Positions 7,344-13,676 of a stretch of DNA of 21,515 nt are shown piece after piece (positions within the stretch are counted from its first letter, which is position 1; the number at the start of each line of letters is the position of its first letter). Where the stretch lies: positions 1-21,515 of the forward strand of contig CAYYLF010000020.1 of assembly GCA_964472425.1 (NCBI GenBank). The letters are read 5' to 3'. The position numbers and the translations under genes are program-made. Under the pieces are notes generated by a model. That model saw nothing but the letters and a program-made list of their open reading frames with translations. It was not told the DNA's origin and made no database searches. This DNA is from RUG11867 sp964472425 (lineage in GTDB: Bacteria; Bacillota_I; Bacilli_A; RF39; UBA660).

Positions 7344-7779
7344 GAATGAAAGTAAAGGAAAAGTCGGCTCTCTTTTGGCGGGAGTCGGAATCGGCGTAGG
7401 ATTGGGTCTCTTGTTCGCACCTCAAAGCGGAGAGAAAACGAGGGCTGATTTGAAAAAGAAGATGGACGAGTTGGTCGCTTATTTGCGCGGCCTCGACTAC
7501 AACGAGGTCAAGGACAACCTAATCGAGAAAGTCGAGAATCTAAAAAAGGAACTCGAAGATTTGGATAAGGAAAAAGTCTTAGAGATAGCCAAGGTCAAGG
7601 CCGAGGATATCAAGAAGAAGGCCGAAGAGCTGTATGCGGCTGCAGTTGCTCAAGGCAAACCTGTCGTCGAGAAGGCTGCGAAAGAAATCAAGGCCAAGAC
7701 GGTGGTCGTTTTGAAAAATGCCATCGAAAAGTTGGAAGACGACGACACTCCAAAGAAACGTCCAGCAAAGAAGGCGTAA
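7336..7779 (+). CDS. YtxH-like protein
   Basis: 147 aa from ATG 7336 (AGGA SD five bases upstream; GTG 7324 is open but less likely). The N-terminus carries the YtxH signature: a short Gly-rich hydrophobic helix, 'VGSLLAGVGIGVGLGLLFAP', followed directly by 'QSGEKTRADLKKK'. The remainder is a long Lys/Glu/Ala-rich helix typical of the family, with a basic 'KKRPAKKA' end. Function in the family is unclear (stress or envelope associated). It is the last gene of the unit that starts at 5132 and is followed by a terminator. Confidence 0.85.
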   Translation: MSKNESKGKVGSLLAGVGIGVGLGLLFAPQSGEKTRADLKKKMDELVAYLRGLDYNEVKDNLIEKVENLKKELEDLDKEKVLEIAKVKAEDIKKKAEELYAAAVAQGKPVVEKAAKEIKAKTVVVLKNAIEKLEDDDTPKKRPAKKA

Positions 7780-7787
7780 TATGTGAA

Positions 7788-7808
7788 CCTCCTCTAGGAG
7801 GCTTTTTT
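7788..7808 (+). terminator. Intrinsic terminator of the lipoprotein-ytxH operon
   Basis: CCTCCT-AGGAGG hairpin (7788-7801) followed by C and T6 (to 7808). Short but GC-rich stem. Confidence 0.8.
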
Positions 7809-7810
7809 CT

Positions 7811-7839
7811 TTGACATTTATGCGATATTCTGTTAATAT
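7811..7839 (+). promoter_or_regulatory. Promoter of the pgsA-obg unit
   Basis: TTGACA (7811-7816, perfect), 17-bp spacer, TAATAT (7834-7839), 27 bases before ATG 7867. Confidence 0.75.
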
Positions 7840-7866
7840 AATTTTAAAGAAAGAGGGGGATGTCGG

Positions 7867-8565
7867 ATGACGAAGAGGGCTTCTAAGATATTAGTGAATG
7901 CTTTGAGTGTTTCGAGAATAATCGGGGCACTCTGTTTGCCGTTCGCCATCGTCAAATTCGACATTCCCGTGTTAATCGGTTTGTTGGTCGTTCTCTTTTT
8001 GACGGATTTCTTGGACGGGAAGTTATCTAGACGCTGGGGAGTTCAAACGGTCGGTGGGATGATTTTGGACCCGATTGGGGACAAGTTGCTCGCGGTCGCT
8101 TGCATGGTCTCTTTGGTCAGTCGGTATAAAGTCATGTGGGCATTAATCATATTAGAAGCGATTATAGCCATAATAAACGTATATCGGGTGCTATGTGGGC
8201 AGAGGGCATGGTCTTCGATAATCGGCAAAATCAAGACTTGGTTCCTGGGCGTGACCATAGTTCTCATGGCTTTGAGTTTGTTCATGCCGAACATCTTCGA
8301 TACTTTGTTAGAGTTCGTCGGAGTAGAGACGCATTCGTTTCGAGTGAGCGAAGGGGCCGTCATGGTGAGTTTTTGGCTCACGGTCGGAATAGAGCTTGCG
8401 ACCATCGTATTTTATCTCAAGGAAACTTTGGCGAGCGAGAAGAGAAAGACGGCTCGAAAGACTTACGAATTTAAAAGTGTCAAAGAGATATTGAGTCGAT
8501 TGTTCGACGAGAAGACGTTTTTAGAGGACAGGGATAGACCGATAATAGATATCATTAGAAAGTAA
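7867..8565 (+). CDS. pgsA: CDP-alcohol phosphatidyltransferase, probably PgsA
   Basis: An integral membrane enzyme that joins a CDP-activated diacylglycerol to an alcohol; PgsA makes phosphatidylglycerophosphate from glycerol-3-phosphate. The family motif is present as D-G-x2-S-R-x8-G-x3-D-x3-D: 'DGKLSRRWGVQTVGGMILD' then 'PIGD', about residues 45-67, with Ser replacing the usual Ala. The start 'NALSVSRIIGALCLP' (equivalent to 'PNxLTxxR') is typical. Several TM helices follow. 232 aa is longer than the usual 180-200, owing to a polar C-terminal tail of about 40 residues ('...EKTFLEDRDRPIIDIIRK'). Phosphatidylserine or cardiolipin synthase activity is less likely but not excluded. obg follows 9 bases downstream. 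Confidence 0.8.
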   Translation: MTKRASKILVNALSVSRIIGALCLPFAIVKFDIPVLIGLLVVLFLTDFLDGKLSRRWGVQTVGGMILDPIGDKLLAVACMVSLVSRYKVMWALIILEAIIAIINVYRVLCGQRAWSSIIGKIKTWFLGVTIVLMALSLFMPNIFDTLLEFVGVETHSFRVSEGAVMVSFWLTVGIELATIVFYLKETLASEKRKTARKTYEFKSVKEILSRLFDEKTFLEDRDRPIIDIIRK

Positions 8566-8574
8566 GTGGTAGTT

Positions 8575-9849
8575 ATGTTCATAGATGAAGTCATAGTCAA
8601 ATTGTATGCCGGGAATGGCGGGGATGGATGTACGAGTTTTAGACGGGAGAAGTGCGAGCCGATGGGAGGACCGGATGGCGGGAACGGAGGCCGCGGGGCG
8701 TCTATCGTGTTCGTCGGAGATAGGAATCTCAAGACTTTGGTCGATTTGCGGTATCACAAAATCGTCAAGGGCGAGAAAGGTATAAATGGCAAGGGTTCGA
8801 ACAAGTACGGGGCGAATAGGGAAGATATTCGCATTCAAGTGCCGCTCGGGACGACTGTGATGGACGCGGACACCGGATTGATTGTCGCCGATATCGTGGA
8901 AGATAAGCAAGAGGTCGTAGTCGCCAAAGGCGGGCGCGGAGGACGCGGGAATAAGGCTTTCGCGACACATTCGGACCCGGCACCGAACTTCAGCGAAAAG
9001 GGCGAGCCCGGAGAGGAACGAGTCGTCAAGTGCGAACTCAAGTTGATTGCGGACGTCGGATTAATCGGATTGCCGAGTGTCGGAAAGAGCACCATCTTGT
9101 CCATGATAAGTGGATGTCATCCGAAAATCGCAGCTTATCATTTTACGACTTTGAGTCCGAATATCGGAGTGGTAAAACTCGCCGACCAAAGGGTTTTCAC
9201 GATGGCCGATTTGCCAGGATTAATCGAGGGTGCTTCGGAAGGGGTGGGACTCGGACACAAGTTTTTGAAGCACGCGTCGAGGACGAAAATTCTCGCTCAC
9301 GTTATCGACATGGGGGCCGAGGAGGGCAGAGACCCAATCGAGGATTATAAAGTCATCGAAAGCGAGGTTGCCAAGTACGACGAGCGACTGAGCAAAAAAG
9401 TGACCATCGTAATCGCGAACAAGATGGATTTGGATGGGGCCAAGGAAAATTTAGAGAAGTTCAAACGAGCCTATCCGGACGTGGAGGTGTACGAGATAAG
9501 TGCCGTCATGAACGAAGGATTCGATTCTTTGCTCGTGAGACTCGCGGATTTGCTCGACGAAATTCCAAAGACAGAGATGTACGCGAGCGAACAGATGGAA
9601 GACCACGTCTTGTACAAGTTCAAAGAGGAGTTGCCTTTCTCCATCGTCAAAGAAAACGACGTGTGGGTCGTGAAGGGCGAACAGATAGAGAAGCTTCTCA
9701 AGATGACTCGTCTCGAGAACGAGGAAGCCGCGGTCAGATTCGGTCGCAAACTTCGCGGGATGGGCGTCGACGAGGAACTCGAAAAACTCGGAGCCAAGCG
9801 AGGAGACGAGGTTCAGATTCTCGATTATATATTTATCTTCAAGGAGTAA
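8575..9849 (+). CDS. obg: GTPase Obg (CgtA), 50S ribosome assembly
   Basis: An essential GTPase that works in large-subunit maturation and stress control. Residues 1-158 form the glycine-rich Obg fold ('GPDGGNGGRGASIVFVGD', 'GGRGGRGNKAF', 'GEPGEER'). The G domain has G1 'GLPSVGKST' (Ser where Asn is usual), 'TTLSPNIGVV' (G2), 'DLPGLIEGA' (G3), 'NKMD' (G4) and 'ISA' (G5). The C-terminal OCT domain is present ('GEQIEKLLKMTRLENEEAAVRFGRKL', '...RGDEVQILDYIFIF'). ATG 8575 gives the canonical 'MFIDEV' start; GTG 8566 would add three residues. 424 aa is the normal length. Confidence 0.95.
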   Translation: MFIDEVIVKLYAGNGGDGCTSFRREKCEPMGGPDGGNGGRGASIVFVGDRNLKTLVDLRYHKIVKGEKGINGKGSNKYGANREDIRIQVPLGTTVMDADTGLIVADIVEDKQEVVVAKGGRGGRGNKAFATHSDPAPNFSEKGEPGEERVVKCELKLIADVGLIGLPSVGKSTILSMISGCHPKIAAYHFTTLSPNIGVVKLADQRVFTMADLPGLIEGASEGVGLGHKFLKHASRTKILAHVIDMGAEEGRDPIEDYKVIESEVAKYDERLSKKVTIVIANKMDLDGAKENLEKFKRAYPDVEVYEISAVMNEGFDSLLVRLADLLDEIPKTEMYASEQMEDHVLYKFKEELPFSIVKENDVWVVKGEQIEKLLKMTRLENEEAAVRFGRKLRGMGVDEELEKLGAKRGDEVQILDYIFIFKE

Positions 9850-9851
9850 AG

Positions 9852-9875
9852 TGGGTAGTGTTAGCTATCCATTTT
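9852..9875 (+). terminator. Intrinsic terminator after obg
   Basis: TGGGTAG (9852-9858) pairs with CTATCCA (9865-9871), one G-U pair, loop of 6, followed by T4. Confidence 0.65.
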
Positions 9876-9881
9876 CTAGTC

Positions 9882-9910
9882 TTCCTTTTTGGGCGATTTT
9901 AATGTATAAT
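9882..9910 (+). promoter_or_regulatory. Promoter of the AAA-ATPase/nuclease gene
   Basis: Perfect TATAAT (9905-9910) with a weak -35, TTCCTT (9882-9887), at 17 bp. The ATG is 23 bases downstream. Confidence 0.55.
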
Positions 9911-9933
9911 GAAGATAGGAAAGAGGGATTTTT

Positions 9934-11577
9934 ATGCAGAAATCTTTACCTATAGGAGTAGATGACTTCAAAGGCTTGATAGAAAACAACTATTATTATG
10001 TCGATAAAACGTGGGTCATAGAAGAGTTGTTGACTAAGCAAGTCATGAGTACTGTGTTGTTCCCGAGACCTAGGAGGTTTGGGAAAAGTCTTTTCATTTC
10101 TATGTTGGAGAACTTTTTCGATGTAGAGAAGAAGGAACAAAATAAAAATCTCTTTAAGGGATTGTACATATCTAAAAGTGGATTGTATCGAAAGAATCTG
10201 AATAGATATCCGGTTATACATTTGGATTTTAAAGATTTGAAAAGCAAAACTTTTGAAGATACTCTTCGCGAGTTTAAAGTGATTATGTCGGAAATGTATG
10301 ACAATAAGTCTTATGTATCGGACAGTTTGAGCACCGTCGAACGAAAGAAGTTCGAAGCTATATTGAATGAGGAAGGTTCTTTTGGGGATTACATAGATTC
10401 ACTTTCGAACATGTGTAAATGGCTTAGTAAATACTACAATGAGAAAGTAGTGATTTTGATAGATGAATACGATACACCGATAGATGCTAGTTATAATAAC
10501 AATTATTATAAAAAGATAATGGAATTGATTCAGCCATTATTTTCGAAGACGTTCAAAGGTAATGATAGTTTGAAACTCGGAGTAATGACTGGAGTCTTAC
10601 GGGTCGGGGGAGAAAGTCTATTCAGCTCGTTCAACAATGCGCAAATTTACGATGTGATGAGTGAACATTATAACGAGTATTTTGGATTTACGGAGAACGA
10701 AGCTAAGAGATTACTCGGTTATTACGGTTTGAAGTTGACGAATGAGGTCAAAGACTTTTACGACGGTTACAACTTCTCTGGCGTACACATATACAATCCT
10801 TGGAGTATATTAAATTATGCTCGCGATAAGAAGCTTTATACTTATTGGGTAAACACCGGGTCCAATACCTTAGTCAAAAAGTTGCTTTCCAATATTACGA
10901 GTGACAACAAGATAAAAATCGAAAAGTTGCTTTTGGGTGAGAATGTCACTTTTAGTTATGAGCCCAAGTTGTCTTACGGTTCGCTTCGGGACTCGAGTAG
11001 TTTCAATTCGGTGTTAAATCTCATGCTCGTAAGTGGATATTTGACTTGGGATTATTCAAATGAGAGCGGAGATTACTTTAGGGTTCCAAATAACGAAGTT
11101 AAAAAGGATTTGGGCGACATCATAGAACACATCGAGTTCGGAGGTTCAGTCGTGCGAAGTGATGAGGTTTTGAATTTCATCAAAGGTCTCGAAGAACACG
11201 ATAAAGTTTTGGCTGAGGATAGTCTCAATAGACTTCTTGGAAATGTCAGTTATCACGACAATAAAGAGGCTTTTTATCACGGGTTTGTATTATCCATTTT
11301 CAACAGTTTTTTAGGCGACATCAACTACATAGTCAAGTCCAATGAAGAATCGGGTTACGGTAGGCCAGACGTTCTCGTAAAGAAAAAAGACGGAAGTCTA
11401 GGTTTGGTGTTCGAGTTAAAAATAGCAAAAACGATAAAAGTTATGGAGAACGTGGCGAGGGATGGTTTAAAACAGCTCGAAGAAAAGAACTATAAAGATT
11501 TGTTTGCCAAAGAAAGGGTCAAAAACATTTACGAGTATGTATTCGTATTCCATAGCAAGAAAGTAATTATAAGGTAA
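9934..11577 (+). CDS. AAA-ATPase-like / PD-(D/E)XK nuclease-like protein (DUF1703 type)
   Basis: 547 aa. The N-terminal half is the 'AAA-ATPase-like' domain seen in many gut bacteria: 'SLPIGVDDFKGLIENNYYYVDKT' region, a degenerate P-loop 'RPRRFGKSLFISMLENFF' (residues about 46-63), Walker B-like 'VVILIDEYDTPID' near 172-184, and 'LGVMTGVLRVGGESLFS' (sensor region). The C-terminal domain carries a PD-(D/E)XK core: 'GYGRPDVLV' then 'GLVFELKIAK' (D...E-x-K). The family has no settled role; it is often in multiple copies and thought to be mobile or defence-related. Codon use is A/T-richer than the neighbouring obg, which suggests transfer. It has its own promoter, RBS (AGAGGG) and terminator, so it is a stand-alone gene at the entrance of the accessory island. 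Confidence 0.85.
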   Translation: MQKSLPIGVDDFKGLIENNYYYVDKTWVIEELLTKQVMSTVLFPRPRRFGKSLFISMLENFFDVEKKEQNKNLFKGLYISKSGLYRKNLNRYPVIHLDFKDLKSKTFEDTLREFKVIMSEMYDNKSYVSDSLSTVERKKFEAILNEEGSFGDYIDSLSNMCKWLSKYYNEKVVILIDEYDTPIDASYNNNYYKKIMELIQPLFSKTFKGNDSLKLGVMTGVLRVGGESLFSSFNNAQIYDVMSEHYNEYFGFTENEAKRLLGYYGLKLTNEVKDFYDGYNFSGVHIYNPWSILNYARDKKLYTYWVNTGSNTLVKKLLSNITSDNKIKIEKLLLGENVTFSYEPKLSYGSLRDSSSFNSVLNLMLVSGYLTWDYSNESGDYFRVPNNEVKKDLGDIIEHIEFGGSVVRSDEVLNFIKGLEEHDKVLAEDSLNRLLGNVSYHDNKEAFYHGFVLSIFNSFLGDINYIVKSNEESGYGRPDVLVKKKDGSLGLVFELKIAKTIKVMENVARDGLKQLEEKNYKDLFAKERVKNIYEYVFVFHSKKVIIR

Positions 11578-11601
11578 AGCTTATCAAAAATTCCCGTTTT
11601 G

Positions 11602-11626
11602 AAAATCGTCATTTTAGCGGTTTTTT
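11602..11626 (+). terminator. Intrinsic terminator of the AAA-ATPase/nuclease gene
   Basis: AAAATCG (11602-11608) pairs with CGGTTTT (11618-11624; one G-U) followed by more T. A second weaker candidate (TGGC/GCCA then T7) follows at about 11646-11675. Confidence 0.65.
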
Positions 11627-11701
11627 AATATGCCAAAATGCGTTTTTGGCGAATCATCAAAACTGCCATTTTTTTCTTTTATTTACAGAGGTTTGAGGGT
11701 G

Positions 11702-11730
11702 TTGACAAGGTATAAAAAGTGTGTTAATCT
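11702..11730 (+). promoter_or_regulatory. Promoter of the small putative toxin ORF
   Basis: Perfect TTGACA (11702-11707), 17 bp, TAATCT (11725-11730). Predicted start is near 11737, giving a leader of roughly 105 nt before the 32-codon ORF. Confidence 0.7.
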
Positions 11731-11763
11731 GTTAACTAGAACGCGAATTCTAGTGCGCTGTTT

Positions 11764-11838
11764 CTCTACTTCATCTATGCGACTTCACAACAGGGGGTTG
11801 AGGTCGTGTTTCTTAGGAAACGCTAGAAAGTAGAGGTG
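11764..11838 (+). promoter_or_regulatory. 5' UTR fold masking the SD of the small ORF
   Basis: CTCTACTT (11764-11771) is perfectly complementary to AAGTAGAG (11828-11835), which overlaps the SD AGAGGTG (11832-11838). A small hairpin GTTTC/GAAAC sits just upstream of the SD. Sequestration of this kind is typical of type I toxin mRNAs. Confidence 0.65.
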
Positions 11839-11842
11839 CTTT

Positions 11843-11941
11843 ATGAAAGTAAATTTGAAAGTCGACATCGACCCAAAAACGCTTACAAGCATATTGGTTA
11901 AGCTAGTCATACTTTTGAGAGTCCTCTCGAAGATTGGCTAG
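11843..11941 (+). CDS. 32-aa hydrophobic/basic peptide, candidate type I toxin
   Basis: The peptide starts 'MKVNLKVDIDPK' and continues 'TLTSILVKLVILLRVLSKIG'. The second part is a hydrophobic helix with spaced Lys/Arg, the sort of membrane-active segment found in type I toxins such as TxpA/BsrG/Fst-class peptides, though it matches none that I can name. A strong SD (AGAGGTG) lies 4 bases before ATG 11843. The gene has its own strong promoter, a long structured leader that hides the SD, and a convergent antisense RNA over its 3' region. A leader or regulatory peptide for the downstream surface gene is the alternative; that gene has its own promoter, which weakens this reading. Confidence 0.6.
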   Translation: MKVNLKVDIDPKTLTSILVKLVILLRVLSKIG

Positions 11942-11950
11942 ACCGAAACC

Positions 11951-12039
11951 AAAAAAGACACGTGCTAGTTCCCCTAAGGGTACTTGCCGTGTCAACCACA
12001 TTGGAGAAACACGACTAGAAACCTATTCGCGTTCTCTTA
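11951..12039 (-). ncRNA. Candidate antisense antitoxin RNA (~90 nt)
   Basis: The predicted minus-strand transcript starts near 12039, 7 bases after a TATAAT. It contains the right inverted-repeat arm and ends at a terminator hairpin whose arms are GACACG (11957-11962) and CGTGTC (11988-11993), followed on the minus strand by T6 (A's at 11951-11956). It would be fully complementary to the 3' part of the toxin transcript, starting right after the ORF's stop. Size and position fit a type I antitoxin RNA. Confidence 0.6.
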
Positions 12040-12045
12040 ATAAGA

Positions 12046-12074
12046 ATTATATTATACCTTTTCGTAAATAGCAA
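12046..12074 (-). promoter_or_regulatory. Promoter of the antisense RNA
   Basis: On the minus strand TTGCTA (12069-12074), 17 bp, TATAAT (12046-12051). A second overlapping TATAAT is at 12051-12056. Confidence 0.65.
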
Positions 12075-12084
12075 GACATTTTTC

Positions 12085-12116
12085 TTGACAAAAATGGAGA
12101 GGGGGGGTGCTACAAT
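12085..12116 (+). promoter_or_regulatory. Poly-G spacer promoter of surface protein 1 (candidate phase-variable)
   Basis: Perfect TTGACA (12085-12090) and extended -10 TG-C-TACAAT (12108-12116), separated by 20 bp that include G7 (12101-12107). Optimal spacing is 17, so the promoter may be weak as sequenced and could gain or lose strength when the G tract changes length. The second surface gene has the same layout. Confidence 0.7.
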
Positions 12117-12127
12117 AAGACTATAGA

Positions 12128-12241
12128 AGACTGTAGTCCCTTTTAATTGCTTAGAAAAAAAGAGCAATTAGAGTCTATACCAACAAAAAAAATATATGGG
12201 CAGGAAGCCAGTCTTTTATGTACTCTAAATTAGAAAAGAGG
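12128..12241 (+). promoter_or_regulatory. Structured leader of surface protein 1
   Basis: The transcript begins with a hairpin: AGACT/AGTCT (12128-12132 with 12172-12176) closing onto TAATTGCT/AGCAATTA (12144-12151 with 12163-12170). Then comes CAGTCTTTTATGTAC (12209-12223), identical in the second locus, then AAATTAG and AAAAGAGG. The last provides the SD here, 10 bases before GTG 12252. A tiny ATG-GCG-TAA frame lies between the SD and the GTG start. Confidence 0.6.
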
Positions 12242-12251
12242 ATGGCGTAAA

Positions 12252-13571
12252 GTGAAGAAAAGAGATTATTGTATATTGTGTATTTTATTGGTGTTGGGAA
12301 TAATGATAGGTTCGACGATAACTGGGAAAGTGCAGGATACTGAAAAGGTAAAACCATTCGGGACAGGCAGCATGATAGCGATGTACATTCAAGACGAGGA
12401 TGGAAACTATCAGTTGAGCGACGCGCAAGAATTTCCAAAGGATGGGTATGTGCTTAATACCGAGAAGAGCAGTTGCAAAAATGGAGGTAAGATAACTCAG
12501 AATGCCAGTACGAAAAAACTGAGTTTAAAAATCAAAACTAGTGACGAATGTACAGTATATTTTGAGAAAGTTAAGCCATTATTATTAGAAACTGTCCTAA
12601 ACAAGTCAAATTCATCTACAGTGACAAACTATGAAGATGGGGAAAAAACAGAGATGTATGTATTCGACCACGACGATTTGACTACGACTACAACAGACGA
12701 TGATGGAACATATACACATTCGGCAACCCAAGTAGCAGGTTGGACATCAGAAGAGCGAAGAGATTATAGATACATAGGAGCAAATCCAAATAACTATATA
12801 ACATTCAACGATGAAACATGGAGAATAATAGGAGTATTTACTGTCGAAAATGAGAGTGGAAATAAAGAGCAACTTGTCAAAATAATAAGGAATGAATCGA
12901 TAGGACAGATACCATGGGATGATTATACAGATAGAAGCTATACAAATGAATGGAGTACATCATCATTACAAAGTCTATTAAATGGAGCATATTATAATAC
13001 AGAAGGAAGTTTCAGTTATACATATAAATTTTCTGCAGGAACGACAATAACAATCTCAAAAGGTTTGAATGCGACAGCCCGTTCACAAATAGCGAAAGTA
13101 AAATGGTACTTAGGAGGCTCAAGTACATCTAAAAATTTAGGAGGCCCAGACTATTATAACTTTGAGCGAGGAGAGACGACATGTGTAACGGCAGGAACGT
13201 GTAGTGGACAAACAAGAACGACGAGTATAATACAAAATGTAGGATTGATGTATCTAAGTGATTATGTATATACATATGCAAATGGAGTAGATGATACATG
13301 TTTCACAGATGGATTTATTTGTGATAGTGAAAATTCAAGTGCAGGTTGGTTGTATGATATCAATGCTGATCGATGGACTCTATCGCCGTATGCGGCAGAT
13401 GCGTACTACGCGTTCGGTGTGTACGTCACTGGCTATTCGAGCGGCACTGGCTATGTGGACGGCAACACCGTGGACGTCCCTAATGATGTTTGCCCGACGG
13501 TCTATCTGGACTCGAAGATCGCCTTAACGGGCGGGGATGGAAGCCAGGGAAATCCGTATACCATCGAGTGA
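12252..13571 (+). CDS. Surface protein 1 with hypervariable C-terminus (DGR-target-like)
   Basis: 439 aa. Residues about 7-24 are a hydrophobic export/anchor segment ('CILCILLVLGIMIGSTITG') followed by the extracellular part. It contains 'YRYIGANPNNYITFNDETWRIIGV' (near 171-194) and 'NERGETTC'-like Cys-containing stretches ('TTCVTAGTCSG', 'DTCFTDGFICDS'). The last third ('RWTLSPYA...VYLDSKIALTGGDGSQGNPY') has the layout of ligand-displaying C-terminal domains found in DGR targets ('W-SP...GVRP...L'). Residues 375-424 are the variable region, GC-rich, whereas the rest is A/T-rich with many ATA and AGA codons unlike the core genes. Start is GTG 12252 (SD AAGAGG). The paralogue at 19986 shares the whole architecture. 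Function (adhesion or recognition) is inferred only. Confidence 0.75.
   Translation: MKKRDYCILCILLVLGIMIGSTITGKVQDTEKVKPFGTGSMIAMYIQDEDGNYQLSDAQEFPKDGYVLNTEKSSCKNGGKITQNASTKKLSLKIKTSDECTVYFEKVKPLLLETVLNKSNSSTVTNYEDGEKTEMYVFDHDDLTTTTTDDDGTYTHSATQVAGWTSEERRDYRYIGANPNNYITFNDETWRIIGVFTVENESGNKEQLVKIIRNESIGQIPWDDYTDRSYTNEWSTSSLQSLLNGAYYNTEGSFSYTYKFSAGTTITISKGLNATARSQIAKVKWYLGGSSTSKNLGGPDYYNFERGETTCVTAGTCSGQTRTTSIIQNVGLMYLSDYVYTYANGVDDTCFTDGFICDSENSSAGWLYDINADRWTLSPYAADAYYAFGVYVTGYSSGTGYVDGNTVDVPNDVCPTVYLDSKIALTGGDGSQGNPYTIE
12549..12694 (+). repeat. Near-identical block shared with surface protein 2 (copy 1)
   Basis: 146 nt matching 20283-20425 with two substitutions and one TTA codon indel, while coding sequence on either side has diverged much more, including at silent sites. 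It lies in the segment following the N-terminal domain. Recent gene conversion or recombination between paralogues is the simplest reading. Confidence 0.85.
13374..13523 (+). other. Candidate DGR variable region 1
   Basis: Codons from 'WTLSP' to 'DSKIA'. Composition jumps to GC-rich exactly here. Compared with 21120-21251, 36 of 132 aligned bases differ, 16 at codon position 1, 13 at position 2 and only 7 at position 3. Blocks such as GCG, GTG, TTC, GTT, GTC, CTG-GAC-TCG are untouched. All differences can be explained if the unseen template carried A at those positions. An extra 18 nt (13437-13454) carries a second copy of ACTGGCTAT (first at 13428-13436). The matching template repeat is not in the window. 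Confidence 0.65.
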
Positions 13572-13642
13572 GCAAGTTACTGTAAATAAGGAATTGCCTA
13601 TTTTATGTCAACAAGGCTGTCTCGGCAACTTGCCTTTTTTTT
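13572..13642 (+). terminator. Terminator of surface gene 1
   Basis: Alternative hairpins end in T8 (13635-13642): GCAAGTT (13572-13578) with AACTTGC (13627-13633), AAGGC (13613-13617) with GCCTT, or a tight GGCA/TGCC (13624-13634). Any of them could terminate. Confidence 0.65.
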
Positions 13643-13658
13643 CTTGCTATGATAATAT
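13630..13658 (+). promoter_or_regulatory. Possible parE promoter embedded in the preceding terminator
   Basis: TTGCCT (13630-13635), 17 bp, TAATAT (13653-13658), 18 bases before ATG 13677. The -35 lies in the terminator of the previous gene. Confidence 0.45.
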
Positions 13659-13676
13659 TGAATAAGGTGATACACT

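Larger units (their letters stand above)
11736..12036. repeat. Imperfect inverted repeat flanking the putative toxin-antisense module
   Basis: Left arm 11736-11766, right arm 12003-12036. In the same reading direction both contain AGAACGCGAAT (11 nt; 11738-11748 and, complemented, 12025-12035), then TCTAGT, then TGTTTCTC, in the same order with small spacer differences. Each arm begins at the predicted start of one of two convergent transcripts, so both RNAs start with the same sequence, and the toxin mRNA can fold its 5' end onto its 3' end. The left arm is also a palindrome (CTAGAA-N6-TTCTAG, 11736-11753) just downstream of the -10 box. Confidence 0.75.

Noticed and set aside
11630..11833. 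67-codon plus-strand ORF upstream of the small putative toxin
   Set aside because: Crosses a terminator, the toxin promoter and its inverted-repeat arm; lacks an SD; composition Cys/Arg/Ser-rich and gene-unlike.
12219..12251. Possible upstream mini-ORF starting in the shared motif (ATGTAC...)
   Set aside because: The two loci lose the common frame through a one-base difference after a few codons, so conservation looks RNA-level rather than peptide-level.
11578..13640. A DGR reverse transcriptase or template repeat within the island
   Set aside because: No YxDD-type reverse transcriptase ORF, and the conserved variable-region anchors (such as CTGGACTCGAA) occur only in the two surface genes.
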